Assembly (NCBI GenBank): GCA_913063375.1
Contig: CAJXXR010000002.1
Span: 62,001 to 126,000, forward strand
Origin: an uncultured Flavobacteriales bacterium
Lineage (GTDB): Bacteria; Bacteroidota; Bacteroidia; Flavobacteriales; CAJXXR01
Length of the DNA: 64,000 bases
Direction: 5' to 3'
This document shows positions 26,622 to 35,470 of this stretch, one piece after another (positions within the stretch are counted from its first letter, which is position 1; each line of letters begins with the position of its first letter). A model generated the notes under the pieces. It was not told the DNA's origin, made no database searches, and was given only the letters and a program-made list of their open reading frames with translations. A program made the translations under genes and the position numbers.

Positions 26622-29600
26622 ATGTGTCGTTTTCTTGTTTTATTTGTTTTTTTATCCTGTAGGATTTTTGCCAATGATGCAGAAATTGGACTAGTGTCAG
26701 ACTCCCTAGTCAATGAGAAATCCTATGATTTGTTTGTTCAAAGTTATAGGTATTTTACTCAAAATAAATCGGACTCTGCTTTTTTAAAAATGGAAGAGTT
26801 GGATGATTACCTTTCTCAAGGTGACTACCCGGTTTTAGCGATTCATTATAGGTCTTTGGGTTCTGCTATTTCTGCCAAGTTTGGTTTCTTTAAACAAAGC
26901 TTAAAGAAATCCATTGAAGCCGAAGAGATGGGACATCTGGAGCTAGATAGCCTACATGATGAATGGGGGGTAGTCTATGGGAATTTTGCCTATTATTTTA
27001 ATGCATTAGGTCTTGAAGATCGGGCCTTGGAATACATGAATCGGGCGCAGGTTATCTTACGCGTAAATAAGGAGGAGAATCCTATTGTTCTGATTGAGAA
27101 TACCTTCAATTTAGCTTCAAAAGCTCAAAATAAAAATGATTTTAAAACCGTGTTAAGTCTGTTTGATGAGGTGGAGGAATATTTGCCTTACTTGAAGCCC
27201 AAACAAATCACAATCCGGATAAAATACTACACTAAAAAAGCGAAATTTTATCTAGGGATTGGGCGGGAGATTGAAGGTGGACGGCTATTACAGAAAGCTA
27301 TCTCTTTAATGGATGAGCATGATATTAGTGATTTTAAGAACTTAAAATTAAAGCACGACTTATTGGCTTTCTATTATTATAGAATTGGAAAGCGAGAAGA
27401 TGAGCTAGTACATCGCCAAAAATTGGAGGAGCTGTACACCGTTGAAATAATTAATGTGGGTAGGTTGGCTAACCTTCATAATATGGCTATGGCTTATGAA
27501 TTTTTAGAGCAGAATGAAAAAGCGATGTCTATTCATAAAAGAACTTTAGCACTTCAGAAAGAAATAGGAGGGTTTGCGTATTATGACCTTCTTACATATT
27601 TAAGTCAAGTGTCTGTTTTAGAAGCCATGCAGAGATATAGAGAGGCTTTGGAACTATGTGATTTTGCAATTCAATTTGCCCAAGAGAATGACTTGGTAGC
27701 AACTTTTGGATATCCAGAGTTATTCTTGTTGAAGGCCAGTATATTGCAAGATTTGGGGGCAAATAGGGAGGATATAGAAAAGGAATTCCGAATTTCTATA
27801 AAATATTTTAAGATGCAATATTCATCTTCACATTCAAAACTGGCTGAGATTTATTTGGAATATGCTGGTTTTTTGAAGGAACAAGGTGAAAATAAAATGG
27901 CCTTAACTCAATTGGATTTGGCGAAAAATGCCAATTTAATTGTACAAGATAGTCAAGAGGAAAGTGTTATAGGAAAGCATGTTTGGAGCCCAAAATTAAA
28001 TTATAAAATTGCATTGGAGAGATCCAAATATACGGGAGAGTTAAACAGGGAGGGATATTCTAAAAAAGAGCATTTACTTAGCCTCGAAGGAGCATTGGCA
28101 GACTTAAGGATGTATATCCGCAGCCTAGCGCATATGGATCAAAAGATGGCTCAGTTTTCGGTAATGGATTCGTTGTCCTCTAAAATTGTAGGGCTCTGTT
28201 TTACTTTAGATAAAGCGGATTCACCTGATTATTTTTTTAAGGCATTATCCACTGCTGAAGATGCACATGGGATATTACTACAAGAAAATTTAACGATGTA
28301 TAGCACCTATAAAAGGTCAGATGTTTCGGAAGATTTGATTGCTGAAATAAAGAGTAGAAAAGGGGAAATAGAAGGGTATAGGGCTTTACTATTGGAAAAT
28401 CCATCCGATTCTATTTACGATATATTGACTGGAAAGTTAATGAGTTTGGTGGAGTTTAAACAAGGTCTTTTTAGTGTTTATCCCAAATTGTCAAGCTCAA
28501 GGGATTTGAAGGTGCTTTCTAAGAAGGATATAGTTAATTCCATTGGGGAGGATGAACTCTTGGTTTCTTATTATATGTCGGAAAATCACCTGTATATTTT
28601 CTACAATTCACATTCGGATCATGGATGGGAAAGGATCCCTTTTCAGGCCGCCGAATTTGCGAAAGAAGTGAAAGGGTATAGAGAAGCTGTTAAGGATAGT
28701 GATTTCGAACAATTTGGGAAACATTCTTATGCGATATATCAACTTCTTATCGCTCCAATATCAGATAGAATAGAGGGGAGGAAATTGGTGATTATTCCAC
28801 ATGGTTTATTGAGTACAATCGCCTTTGACTGTCTTATTACTGAACCTATCGGAGCGATGGTTGGTTTCAATAAATTGGATTATTTAATAAAAGAAAATAG
28901 CATTGAATATGCCTATGGAATCAGAATGTTTTGTTCAGAGGATGCCTATCCTATTGACCAAAATAAATATTTAGGTATAGCTCCAGATTATAGTGGTTAT
29001 GAAGATTTAAAGGCAATACCTATGGCAGAGGAGGAAATCATAAAAGTTTCTGAGCTATTTAATGGGGTGGTTTTAAGTAAAGAAAAAGCATCAGAGCGAG
29101 GGCTTCGGTCTAGTTTAAAACAAGCAAATTTGGTTCATATTGCTGCGCATGCACATGTGGATAGTAAGCATGTTTATAATTCCAAAATTATCTTGAGTGC
29201 TACTGGAGATAGTCTATATGATGATCAGCTATTTGCCCATGAACTCTTGAATCTTCCTGTATCGGCTAATTTAGTCGTTTTAAATGCCTGTAGTTCTGGA
29301 GCAGGTGAATTGGTGCGTTCTGAAGGGGTGATGAGTTTGGGACGTAGTTTGAAGTATGCAGGTGCAAATAGTGTAATTATGAATCTTTGGGATGTATCCG
29401 ATAAGCATTCTTCAACCCTTTTAGGTGGATTTTTTAAGTCATTTAAAAACCATGAGTCTGCTGCAGTAGCGCTTAGAAATGAGAAGATCAATTATTTGGA
29501 AAATGCTGATGCTATAAATGCAGCTCCTTTATTTTGGGCAGCACCTGTATTGTTAGGTCGACCTGTGCCAATAAAGGCTGATGGTGATTTTGAAATTTGG

Positions 29601-29681
29601 ATCTATTGCCTTTTAATTATTGGCAGTGTATTGATTTGGAGATTATTTAAAAAGGGTCCAAAACGGAGGTCCAAAAATTAA
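26622..29681 (+). CDS. TPR-CHAT caspase-like protein, exported and membrane-anchored
   Basis: A 1019-residue protein with a signal peptide (about 1-18), a long TPR-type helical array (about 30-480) and a C-terminal CHAT (caspase HetF-associated) domain (about 690-985). The caspase-like dyad is present: H843 in VHIAAHAHVD and C890 in LNACSSGAGE. WRLFKKGPKRR follows one TM helix at about 997-1012. With an N-terminal signal and a C-terminal TM plus basic tail, the TPR and protease parts are expected in the periplasm, anchored at the inner membrane. Bacteroidota carry many such proteins of unknown target. Its 3' end overlaps the convergent membrane-protein gene by 39 bases. It is not near any CRISPR genes. 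Confidence 0.88.
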   Translation: MCRFLVLFVFLSCRIFANDAEIGLVSDSLVNEKSYDLFVQSYRYFTQNKSDSAFLKMEELDDYLSQGDYPVLAIHYRSLGSAISAKFGFFKQSLKKSIEAEEMGHLELDSLHDEWGVVYGNFAYYFNALGLEDRALEYMNRAQVILRVNKEENPIVLIENTFNLASKAQNKNDFKTVLSLFDEVEEYLPYLKPKQITIRIKYYTKKAKFYLGIGREIEGGRLLQKAISLMDEHDISDFKNLKLKHDLLAFYYYRIGKREDELVHRQKLEELYTVEIINVGRLANLHNMAMAYEFLEQNEKAMSIHKRTLALQKEIGGFAYYDLLTYLSQVSVLEAMQRYREALELCDFAIQFAQENDLVATFGYPELFLLKASILQDLGANREDIEKEFRISIKYFKMQYSSSHSKLAEIYLEYAGFLKEQGENKMALTQLDLAKNANLIVQDSQEESVIGKHVWSPKLNYKIALERSKYTGELNREGYSKKEHLLSLEGALADLRMYIRSLAHMDQKMAQFSVMDSLSSKIVGLCFTLDKADSPDYFFKALSTAEDAHGILLQENLTMYSTYKRSDVSEDLIAEIKSRKGEIEGYRALLLENPSDSIYDILTGKLMSLVEFKQGLFSVYPKLSSSRDLKVLSKKDIVNSIGEDELLVSYYMSENHLYIFYNSHSDHGWERIPFQAAEFAKEVKGYREAVKDSDFEQFGKHSYAIYQLLIAPISDRIEGRKLVIIPHGLLSTIAFDCLITEPIGAMVGFNKLDYLIKENSIEYAYGIRMFCSEDAYPIDQNKYLGIAPDYSGYEDLKAIPMAEEEIIKVSELFNGVVLSKEKASERGLRSSLKQANLVHIAAHAHVDSKHVYNSKIILSATGDSLYDDQLFAHELLNLPVSANLVVLNACSSGAGELVRSEGVMSLGRSLKYAGANSVIMNLWDVSDKHSSTLLGGFFKSFKNHESAAVALRNEKINYLENADAINAAPLFWAAPVLLGRPVPIKADGDFEIWIYCLLIIGSVLIWRLFKKGPKRRSKN

Positions 29682-30629
29682 TAGAAGGATTAATAGGTTG
29701 AAGGCTAAATGTATTTTAATGTTTTCCCTTTTATGCATGAAGTAATTACTCAGTAGTAAGGTAATTGGAATACAAGTCAAGAGATAAGCTTCTGGATTTA
29801 AATTCAGCATAAAAAACACCACAATCAAAGGGCTGGTCCATAAAATAAAAGATAACGAAAAGCGTTTTTGGATATTTTTCTGTGAAAATGCTTTGTTCAA
29901 ATCTGAAAATGCAGCAATAAAATACATACTTACAATGAGAGCAGAGAGGTAGTCACCCAAATCTAGCTGGCTCATCAACTGGCTAAGTTGAAACTCTAGA
30001 GTGAAATAGTTTGAAATAGTGGCAAATGGAGTTTCTAGAATGGTTAGCTCATAGCTAATGAAAAAACTAAAAGGCAAGGCTAGTCCAAGTAAAGTTACCA
30101 TCCAATTTCTCAATTCTGATAATCCATAAATCAAGATGAAAAGAATTAAACTGAGTGAAATTACGCTTAGTTCTGGGCAGATAATACTCGATACGGAAAG
30201 CAATATTGCTGCATTGAATAGGTTGGTCTGTACATTTTTAGCTGGATAAACTCTTAGGAGTTTATCAAAAGCTAGGAGTATAAATAGTTGACCTAGAACT
30301 ATTGGTGATAGGTATAGCGTATGGAACGAACTTGAAAATAAGATGTACAAAAGTACAGGGAGTACGGAGTTTTGTTTTACCAATCCATTGTTTACGGCAA
30401 TTCTATTCATCCACGAAGCCTGTACGAAGAGTAAGATAAAGGATAGGAGAATAGAAAAAATTGTATGGGTTGAAAAGAAATTCCAAAAACCACTAAAAAG
30501 GGGGTATTCCCCAGCATAATTAGGTGATTCAGGTAATTGTATAAATAGAAAACCCCTTGAAATGATTGCCAGAATCAGAACAAAAATAAGAATGATAGGT
30601 TTTGATTGTTTAAATAATTTCAGGAGCAT
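29643..30629 (-). CDS. DUF6427-like polytopic membrane protein
   Basis: A 328-residue inner-membrane protein with about nine hydrophobic segments and a short N-terminal KLFKQSKPI motif. It resembles the Bacteroidota family catalogued as DUF6427, which is often beside a small membrane-protein gene, as it is here (divergent 53-residue gene). No catalytic motif is seen, so function is unknown. Its 3' end runs 39 bases into the end of the CHAT gene on the other strand. Confidence 0.7.
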   Translation of the reverse strand: MLLKLFKQSKPIILIFVLILAIISRGFLFIQLPESPNYAGEYPLFSGFWNFFSTHTIFSILLSFILLFVQASWMNRIAVNNGLVKQNSVLPVLLYILFSSSFHTLYLSPIVLGQLFILLAFDKLLRVYPAKNVQTNLFNAAILLSVSSIICPELSVISLSLILFILIYGLSELRNWMVTLLGLALPFSFFISYELTILETPFATISNYFTLEFQLSQLMSQLDLGDYLSALIVSMYFIAAFSDLNKAFSQKNIQKRFSLSFILWTSPLIVVFFMLNLNPEAYLLTCIPITLLLSNYFMHKRENIKIHLAFNLLILLLIFGPPFWTLFK

Positions 30630-30640
30630 AATTTTTTTTC

Positions 30641-30648
30641 TATTTTTG
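30641..30648 (+). promoter_or_regulatory. -7 element (TATTTTTG) for the small membrane gene
   Basis: A perfect TAnnTTTG 25 bases before the ATG at 30673, lying between that gene and the divergent DUF6427-like gene. No -33 TTG was found at the usual distance. Confidence 0.4.
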
Positions 30649-30672
30649 TCCCGGATCCAAACACTTTATACA

Positions 30673-30834
30673 ATGAATGATTTTCTATATGGCTTGGGTG
30701 ATTTTTTCACATCAAGTTTTGAAATTCTACCAGTAATTGGTGGTTTCGCCAATGTAGGTGTAGCTCTAGTTTTGGCTGTTTGCTTAGCAAAAGCCTTTAC
30801 GGTAGTTATCGCAGAAGACTATAAGGGAGCATAA
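30673..30834 (+). CDS. 53-residue membrane peptide, partner of DUF6427-like protein
   Basis: A short gene starting MNDFLYGLGDFFTSSF with one clear TM helix (about residues 18-42, rich in Gly, Val and Ala) and a charged tail AEDYKGA. The earlier in-frame Met codons would run through the -7 element, so the ATG at 30673 is taken. A similar arrangement, a tiny membrane protein beside a DUF6427 gene, is known in other Bacteroidota (DUF6341-like); the match here is by size, topology and location only. Its stop codon is inside the terminator hairpin. Confidence 0.7.
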   Translation: MNDFLYGLGDFFTSSFEILPVIGGFANVGVALVLAVCLAKAFTVVIAEDYKGA

Positions 30835-30850
30835 TGCTCCCTTATTTTTT
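30822..30850 (+). terminator. Terminator overlapping the stop of the small membrane gene
   Basis: TAAGGGAGC (30822-30830) and GCTCCCTTA (30836-30844) pair around ATAAT and are followed by six or more T. The stop codon TAA sits in the loop. Confidence 0.88.
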
Positions 30851-30853
30851 TTA

Positions 30854-32125
30854 CTAAAGGTCGAATCCGATATCTCCTCTGTAATATTTCTTATCGAAGT
30901 TTACTTTTTCCAAATTGGTATATGATTTTGCTAAGGCCTCTTCTGGATTGTTCCCATAAGAAGTCATTGCTATCACACGACCACCATTTGTAAGTACCTT
31001 ATCTCCATCAGTTGTCGTTCCAGCATGGAAAGCGATACTATTTCTGATGTCTTTAAGCCCCGTAATCTCTTTGCCTTTTTCGTATGCTTCTGGATATCCA
31101 CCGGAAACCATCATAACGGTACATACCGTTCTTGGGTCAAGCTCCAGTTCAACTTCATCCAATCTACCTTCTCCAACCATTTGGAACATTTCTACCATGT
31201 CACTTTTGATACGTGGCATAACGACTTCCGTTTCTGGGTCACCTAGACGAACATTGTATTCAATTACAAAAGGATCATTTCCAACACGGATCAATCCAAT
31301 AAATACAAAACCTTTATAAGGTAATTCATCTTTTTGAATACCTTCTACGGTAGGACGTACAATTCTATCTTCTACCTTTTGAAGGAATTCAGCATCTGCA
31401 AATGGTACTGGAGAAATAGCTCCCATTCCACCTGTATTCAGTCCTGTATCTCCTTCTCCGATACGTTTATAGTCCTTTGCATTTGGAAGGATCTTATAGC
31501 TCTTTCCATCTGTCAATACAAAACATGACATCTCAATTCCAGAAAGGAATTCTTCTATAACTACCTTTGCTCCAGCAGAACCAAATTTGTTATCCATAAT
31601 CATGGATCTCAGTTCTCTTTTGGCTTCTTCAAGGTCCTCAATGATAAGAACACCTTTACCTGCTGCTAATCCATCTGCCTTAAGTACATACGGAGCTTTT
31701 AGGCTTTCAAGGAAAGTATATCCTTCATCCAGATTACCTGCATGGAAGCTTTGGTAAGCTGCCGTTGGAATATTATGACGCATCATAAACTCCTTTGCAA
31801 ATTCTTTACTCCCTTCTAGTTCAGCTCCTGCTTTCTGAGGGCCTATAACTGGAATGTTTTTCAGGTCAGCATCTGCCAAAAAGAAATCGTGGATACCTGC
31901 CACCAACGGTGCTTCTGGTCCTACAACTACTAGCTGTACATTGTTGTCTAAAACAAAAGCCTTGATAGCATCAAAGTCAGTTTCTTTAATTGGGACATTC
32001 TCCCCTAAAAGGGCTGTTCCAGCATTTCCTGGAGCAATGAATAATTTATCCAACTTTGGGCTTTGAGCCATTTTCCAAGATAGTGCGTGTTCGCGACCTC
32101 CCGATCCTATAAGCAAAACGTTCAT
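30854..32125 (-). CDS. purD: Phosphoribosylamine-glycine ligase
   Basis: PurD condenses phosphoribosylamine with glycine using ATP in purine synthesis. The 423-residue protein begins MNVLLIGSGGREHALSWKM, typical of the family, and has the ATP-grasp elements VLKADGLAAGKGV and EEFLSGIEMS and the metal site near VEYNVRLGDPE-like residues (here VIEYNVRLGDPETE). The ATG at 32125 is chosen over an upstream TTG because the family starts here. It stands alone, away from other pur genes. A 250-base gap separates it from the aspartokinase gene. Confidence 0.96.
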   Translation of the reverse strand: MNVLLIGSGGREHALSWKMAQSPKLDKLFIAPGNAGTALLGENVPIKETDFDAIKAFVLDNNVQLVVVGPEAPLVAGIHDFFLADADLKNIPVIGPQKAGAELEGSKEFAKEFMMRHNIPTAAYQSFHAGNLDEGYTFLESLKAPYVLKADGLAAGKGVLIIEDLEEAKRELRSMIMDNKFGSAGAKVVIEEFLSGIEMSCFVLTDGKSYKILPNAKDYKRIGEGDTGLNTGGMGAISPVPFADAEFLQKVEDRIVRPTVEGIQKDELPYKGFVFIGLIRVGNDPFVIEYNVRLGDPETEVVMPRIKSDMVEMFQMVGEGRLDEVELELDPRTVCTVMMVSGGYPEAYEKGKEITGLKDIRNSIAFHAGTTTDGDKVLTNGGRVIAMTSYGNNPEEALAKSYTNLEKVNFDKKYYRGDIGFDL

Positions 32126-32377
32126 GGAGTACAATTTATCGTTTATGAATGAGCAATTTCCTTAAATATAAATGCCTAAAAGGCGTTTGTAAATTTAAAA
32201 GGAATTATTCCTGCCGTCATTATTTTGCAAAGTAACGAAATTAAGCAAAAAAGATTCTTAGCTTTGATGGACTATTTAAACCTTTTTTATCTTAATTCCC
32301 TTAAAATTATAATTTAAAAGGCTTGATGTTCTAGTAAAGTAGCAATTATTCCTTTTCCTGCTTTAGAAAATCAAATT

Positions 32378-33625
32378 ATGAGAATTTTTAAATTTGGTGG
32401 GGCTTCCGTAAAAGATGGAGCTTCGGTAAAAAATGTGTCACAAATCATCCGCAGCTACAAGGAAGACAAAATGTTGATTGTAGTTTCTGCGATGGGAAAG
32501 ATGACCAATGCCTTCGAAAACCTTATCGAGTCTTACTGGTTGACAGATATATTGGAAGAGAAAAAATTGACTGTCATTTATTCCTTCCATCACAAGATCC
32601 TAACGGAGCTATTCCCCTTAAATCACATTGCTTTTACCGATTTTGAGAAGAACTTTGAGCTTTTACGCTCTGCTGTATTCAAGGGGAAGGGTGACTCCTA
32701 TCCTGCGTATTATGACCAAATTGTATCCTTTGGAGAGTTATTTTCAACAAGATTGATACATTATTATTTGGAAGAGGATGGCTTGTTTAATACTTGGTTG
32801 GACGCAAGGAAATTAATTATTACCAATTCCAATTTCCAAAATGCAGACGTGGATTGGGACAAAACAACTGAAAGGGTTCATGAATTCGTTGGGGAACACG
32901 GAATATATCTTACCCAAGGTTTTGTAGCAGGTGATGTGCTAGGAAATACAACTACTTTAGGGAGAGAAGGCTCTGATTATTCTGCAGCTATTTTAGCCTA
33001 TGTTTGTGATGCAAAAAGAATGACCATTTGGAAGGATGTGGATGGGTTTTATAGTGCAGACCCTAACCAATTTGACCAGGTCAGCAAGTTTGAAAAATTG
33101 TCATTTCATGAGGCAATTGAACTGGCTTATTACGGTGCTACAGTTGTACATCCTAAAACAATTCAGCCTTTGAGGCAAAAGGGAATCCCGCTTTGGGTGA
33201 AGTCATTTGTTGAGCCTGAAAAAATGGGAACTATTATTTCATCTGATGAGGACATTGTACCCGAAGTACCTGCTTTCATAGTCAAGAAAAACCAATTTCT
33301 TATTTCCATCTCTACACGCGACTTTTCATTTATTGTAGAGAAAAACTTGAGTAAAATATTCAATATCTGTGCTGAAATTGGAGTGAAAGTAAATTTAATG
33401 CAGAATACCGCAGTATCTTGTTCTTTGGTTTTATCCCACGATACTGTAAAGATTCCACAGCTGATGGAAGTACTACGGCAAGATTATGATGTCAAATATA
33501 ACGAAGGCCTAGATTTGTATACTGTACGGCATTATACAGAAGAGATTATTCAAGAGATAAAAGGGAATCACAGGATGGTGATAGAGGAGCGTAACCAAAG
33601 AACCGTTCAGCTACTGCTAAAGTGA
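32378..33625 (+). CDS. Aspartate kinase (monofunctional)
   Basis: This enzyme phosphorylates aspartate, the first step to lysine, threonine and methionine. The 415-residue protein starts with the nucleotide/aspartate motif FKFGGASVKDG; TTTLGREGSDYSAAIL and the FYSADPN segment are conserved kinase elements, and two ACT-like regulatory repeats lie at about 290-400. Unlike E. coli ThrA or MetL it has no homoserine dehydrogenase domain. It stands between non-related genes, with no recognised leader or riboswitch in the preceding 250 bases. Confidence 0.94.
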   Translation: MRIFKFGGASVKDGASVKNVSQIIRSYKEDKMLIVVSAMGKMTNAFENLIESYWLTDILEEKKLTVIYSFHHKILTELFPLNHIAFTDFEKNFELLRSAVFKGKGDSYPAYYDQIVSFGELFSTRLIHYYLEEDGLFNTWLDARKLIITNSNFQNADVDWDKTTERVHEFVGEHGIYLTQGFVAGDVLGNTTTLGREGSDYSAAILAYVCDAKRMTIWKDVDGFYSADPNQFDQVSKFEKLSFHEAIELAYYGATVVHPKTIQPLRQKGIPLWVKSFVEPEKMGTIISSDEDIVPEVPAFIVKKNQFLISISTRDFSFIVEKNLSKIFNICAEIGVKVNLMQNTAVSCSLVLSHDTVKIPQLMEVLRQDYDVKYNEGLDLYTVRHYTEEIIQEIKGNHRMVIEERNQRTVQLLLK

Positions 33626-33646
33626 TTTTAATTTTCCCTCAGTTTT

Positions 33647-34510
33647 TTAGTAGCTATCTGGTATATCTTGATCTATCACCAAGATAAAGTCAGCCAGACC
33701 TTCATATTCTTCTTTCCATGTAAGATCTTCACTTTCTTCTGTATGGAAGCTTAGTGTTTTCAAATTTGGATTCGCCTTTAGTAGATACCAAATAATAGCT
33801 TCTTTATAAATGCTGTGTTGGTTCCCGTTCAGGTGAATAAACAAATCTCCCTGAGTATAGTTTTTTAGAATGAAATGTGCCATCGTAGCGTCTTTGATAG
33901 CCTGAGATTTCGCTAGGTTTTCTCCTCCATGGCCAGTCATAGCCAGTAGCCCTTGGTAGCATTCCAATTCTCTAGGGAATTCAAATGGCAATGGGCAGAT
34001 CCATTCCTTTGCAGATGGACTTAATTCATCAAATAGACTATCTCCCTTGTAGTAAAGTGCCGAAGCATATCGCCTTGGAATATTAGTTCCTATAAATGGT
34101 ATGTCATTACTTTTGGCATACTCAAGAATGGGCTTATAGTCTGTATTGTAGTTGTTCCATAAGCGCACTTCGCCTTCAAAACTTTTGGTATTTATCAGTC
34201 CTTGGAAATATTCATCAATCAAGATTTGATTGTCTGCTTCAAACATTTCAGCACCAATTTTTAGATTTTGGTTACTGTCATCCAGTGCACTAATTAGTTC
34301 AAATTGGATCCAATGAGATAGGGCATTATTATGCAATTCTCCCATCAGGATAATATCCTGATCTTGACTTTTCTTAATGACTTTTTTCCAATGTACTTCT
34401 TTCCCTTTTTGATTATAAATTTTAAACGCTTTTAGCTGTCTATTTTGGCTATAGGCGATGCTTGAAAGGCAAAAAAAGACAAGCGTTAGGGAATAGAAAA
34501 TTGTTTTCAT
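33647..34510 (-). CDS. ChaN-family exported protein, possible haem-binding
   Basis: A 287-residue exported protein with a signal peptide (about 1-21, ending AYSQ). The core matches the ChaN/haem-binding uptake family: IILMGELHNNALSHWIQFEL near residue 55, IGAEMF, then a segment with HFILKNY and LNGNQHSIYKEAIIWYLLK near the end. Campylobacter ChaN binds stacked haems; whether this one does is not known. There is no lipobox, unlike many ChaN proteins. It is the last gene of an operon-like run after mgtE and a dehydrogenase, seven bases behind the latter. Confidence 0.85.
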   Translation of the reverse strand: MKTIFYSLTLVFFCLSSIAYSQNRQLKAFKIYNQKGKEVHWKKVIKKSQDQDIILMGELHNNALSHWIQFELISALDDSNQNLKIGAEMFEADNQILIDEYFQGLINTKSFEGEVRLWNNYNTDYKPILEYAKSNDIPFIGTNIPRRYASALYYKGDSLFDELSPSAKEWICPLPFEFPRELECYQGLLAMTGHGGENLAKSQAIKDATMAHFILKNYTQGDLFIHLNGNQHSIYKEAIIWYLLKANPNLKTLSFHTEESEDLTWKEEYEGLADFILVIDQDIPDSY

Positions 34511-34517
34511 AGTAGCG

Positions 34518-35459
34518 TTATGCTTGGTAGTGATCCAATATTTTATTGGCTAGTACATTGGATAATTTGAAATAGGATTCCTCCGACCAACCTGCAACAT
34601 GTGGACTCAAAATTACTTTGGGTGAACCTATAAGGAATTCAAAATCTTCATTTAATTCCTGTTGAAAAACCTTTTCAAAAGAGCTCTTTTCATATTCTAA
34701 AACATCCAAACATGCACCTAAAATTTTCCCATTCTTTAGGGCTTGAATAAGCGCATTGGTTTTTATCACTTTCCCTCTTGCGGTATTGATGATATAGGCA
34801 GGTTTCCCTAGAGAATTGATGAAATCCTCGTCCACATAGTGAATGGTGTCCTCCTCTTGTGGGACATGAAAACTAATGATATCGGCCCTGGATTGAATTT
34901 CCTCTAGACTGACCTCCCTAGCAAATTTATCAGAATAGCTTTTCTTGTATTTATCGTAGGTTATTACTTCGCATTCAAAGCCTTGAAGTCTTTTTGCGAA
35001 TGCCTGGCCCATATGTCCATAACCAATTATTCCAACTGTCTTCCCCTTTAATTCTCGACCTCTATTGGCCTCTCTGTTCCAAATCCCTTTACGGATTTCA
35101 AGGTCTGCCCAAGTTAGTTTATTGAATAAAGATAGTATCATGGCTAATGCATGCTCACCTACAGCATCCCTATTACCTTCTGGAGCACTAAAACATTCAA
35201 TGTTTTTAACAGCCGCATAGTCTAGGTCTATGTTTTCAAGCCCAGCACCAGATCTGGCAATAAATTTCAATGAAGTGGCTTTATCTAAAAATTCTTTATC
35301 AACAGGTATCTTGCTTCTAATTACAAGACCATCATATTCTGCTATGCAAGCATGAATTTCTTCTTTGGTAAGCTGTGTTTTTATATCACATTGAAAGCCT
35401 AATTTCTCAAGCCTTTCTTGAAGAATAGAATGAACCGAATCAATAAAAATAATTTTCAT
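34518..35459 (-). CDS. D-2-hydroxyacid dehydrogenase (phosphoglycerate-dehydrogenase-like)
   Basis: A 313-residue NAD-dependent oxidoreductase. The substrate/lid half starts with SRSGAGLENIDLDYA-like residues; the Rossmann motif is GIIGYGHMGQAFAKR (about 144-158), followed by the catalytic Arg in INTARGKVI, Glu, and the His in LSPHVAGWSEE (about 288-298). It lacks the ACT domain of many SerA enzymes, so its substrate may be 3-phosphoglycerate, glyoxylate or another 2-hydroxyacid. It is the middle gene between mgtE (11 bases) and chaN (7 bases). Confidence 0.9.
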   Translation of the reverse strand: MKIIFIDSVHSILQERLEKLGFQCDIKTQLTKEEIHACIAEYDGLVIRSKIPVDKEFLDKATSLKFIARSGAGLENIDLDYAAVKNIECFSAPEGNRDAVGEHALAMILSLFNKLTWADLEIRKGIWNREANRGRELKGKTVGIIGYGHMGQAFAKRLQGFECEVITYDKYKKSYSDKFAREVSLEEIQSRADIISFHVPQEEDTIHYVDEDFINSLGKPAYIINTARGKVIKTNALIQALKNGKILGACLDVLEYEKSSFEKVFQQELNEDFEFLIGSPKVILSPHVAGWSEESYFKLSNVLANKILDHYQA

Positions 35460-35470
35460 GCGCTAAAAAA

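Noticed and set aside
26622..29681. Possibility that the TPR-CHAT gene belongs to a type III-E CRISPR (Craspase-like) system
   Set aside because: There is no CRISPR array, Cas7-11-like gene or spacer-like repeat in the window, and this protein has a signal peptide and TM anchor.
32126..32377. Lysine riboswitch or attenuator before the aspartokinase gene
   Set aside because: The 250-base gap is AT-rich without the long helices and loops expected, and I found no terminator-like hairpin before the start.
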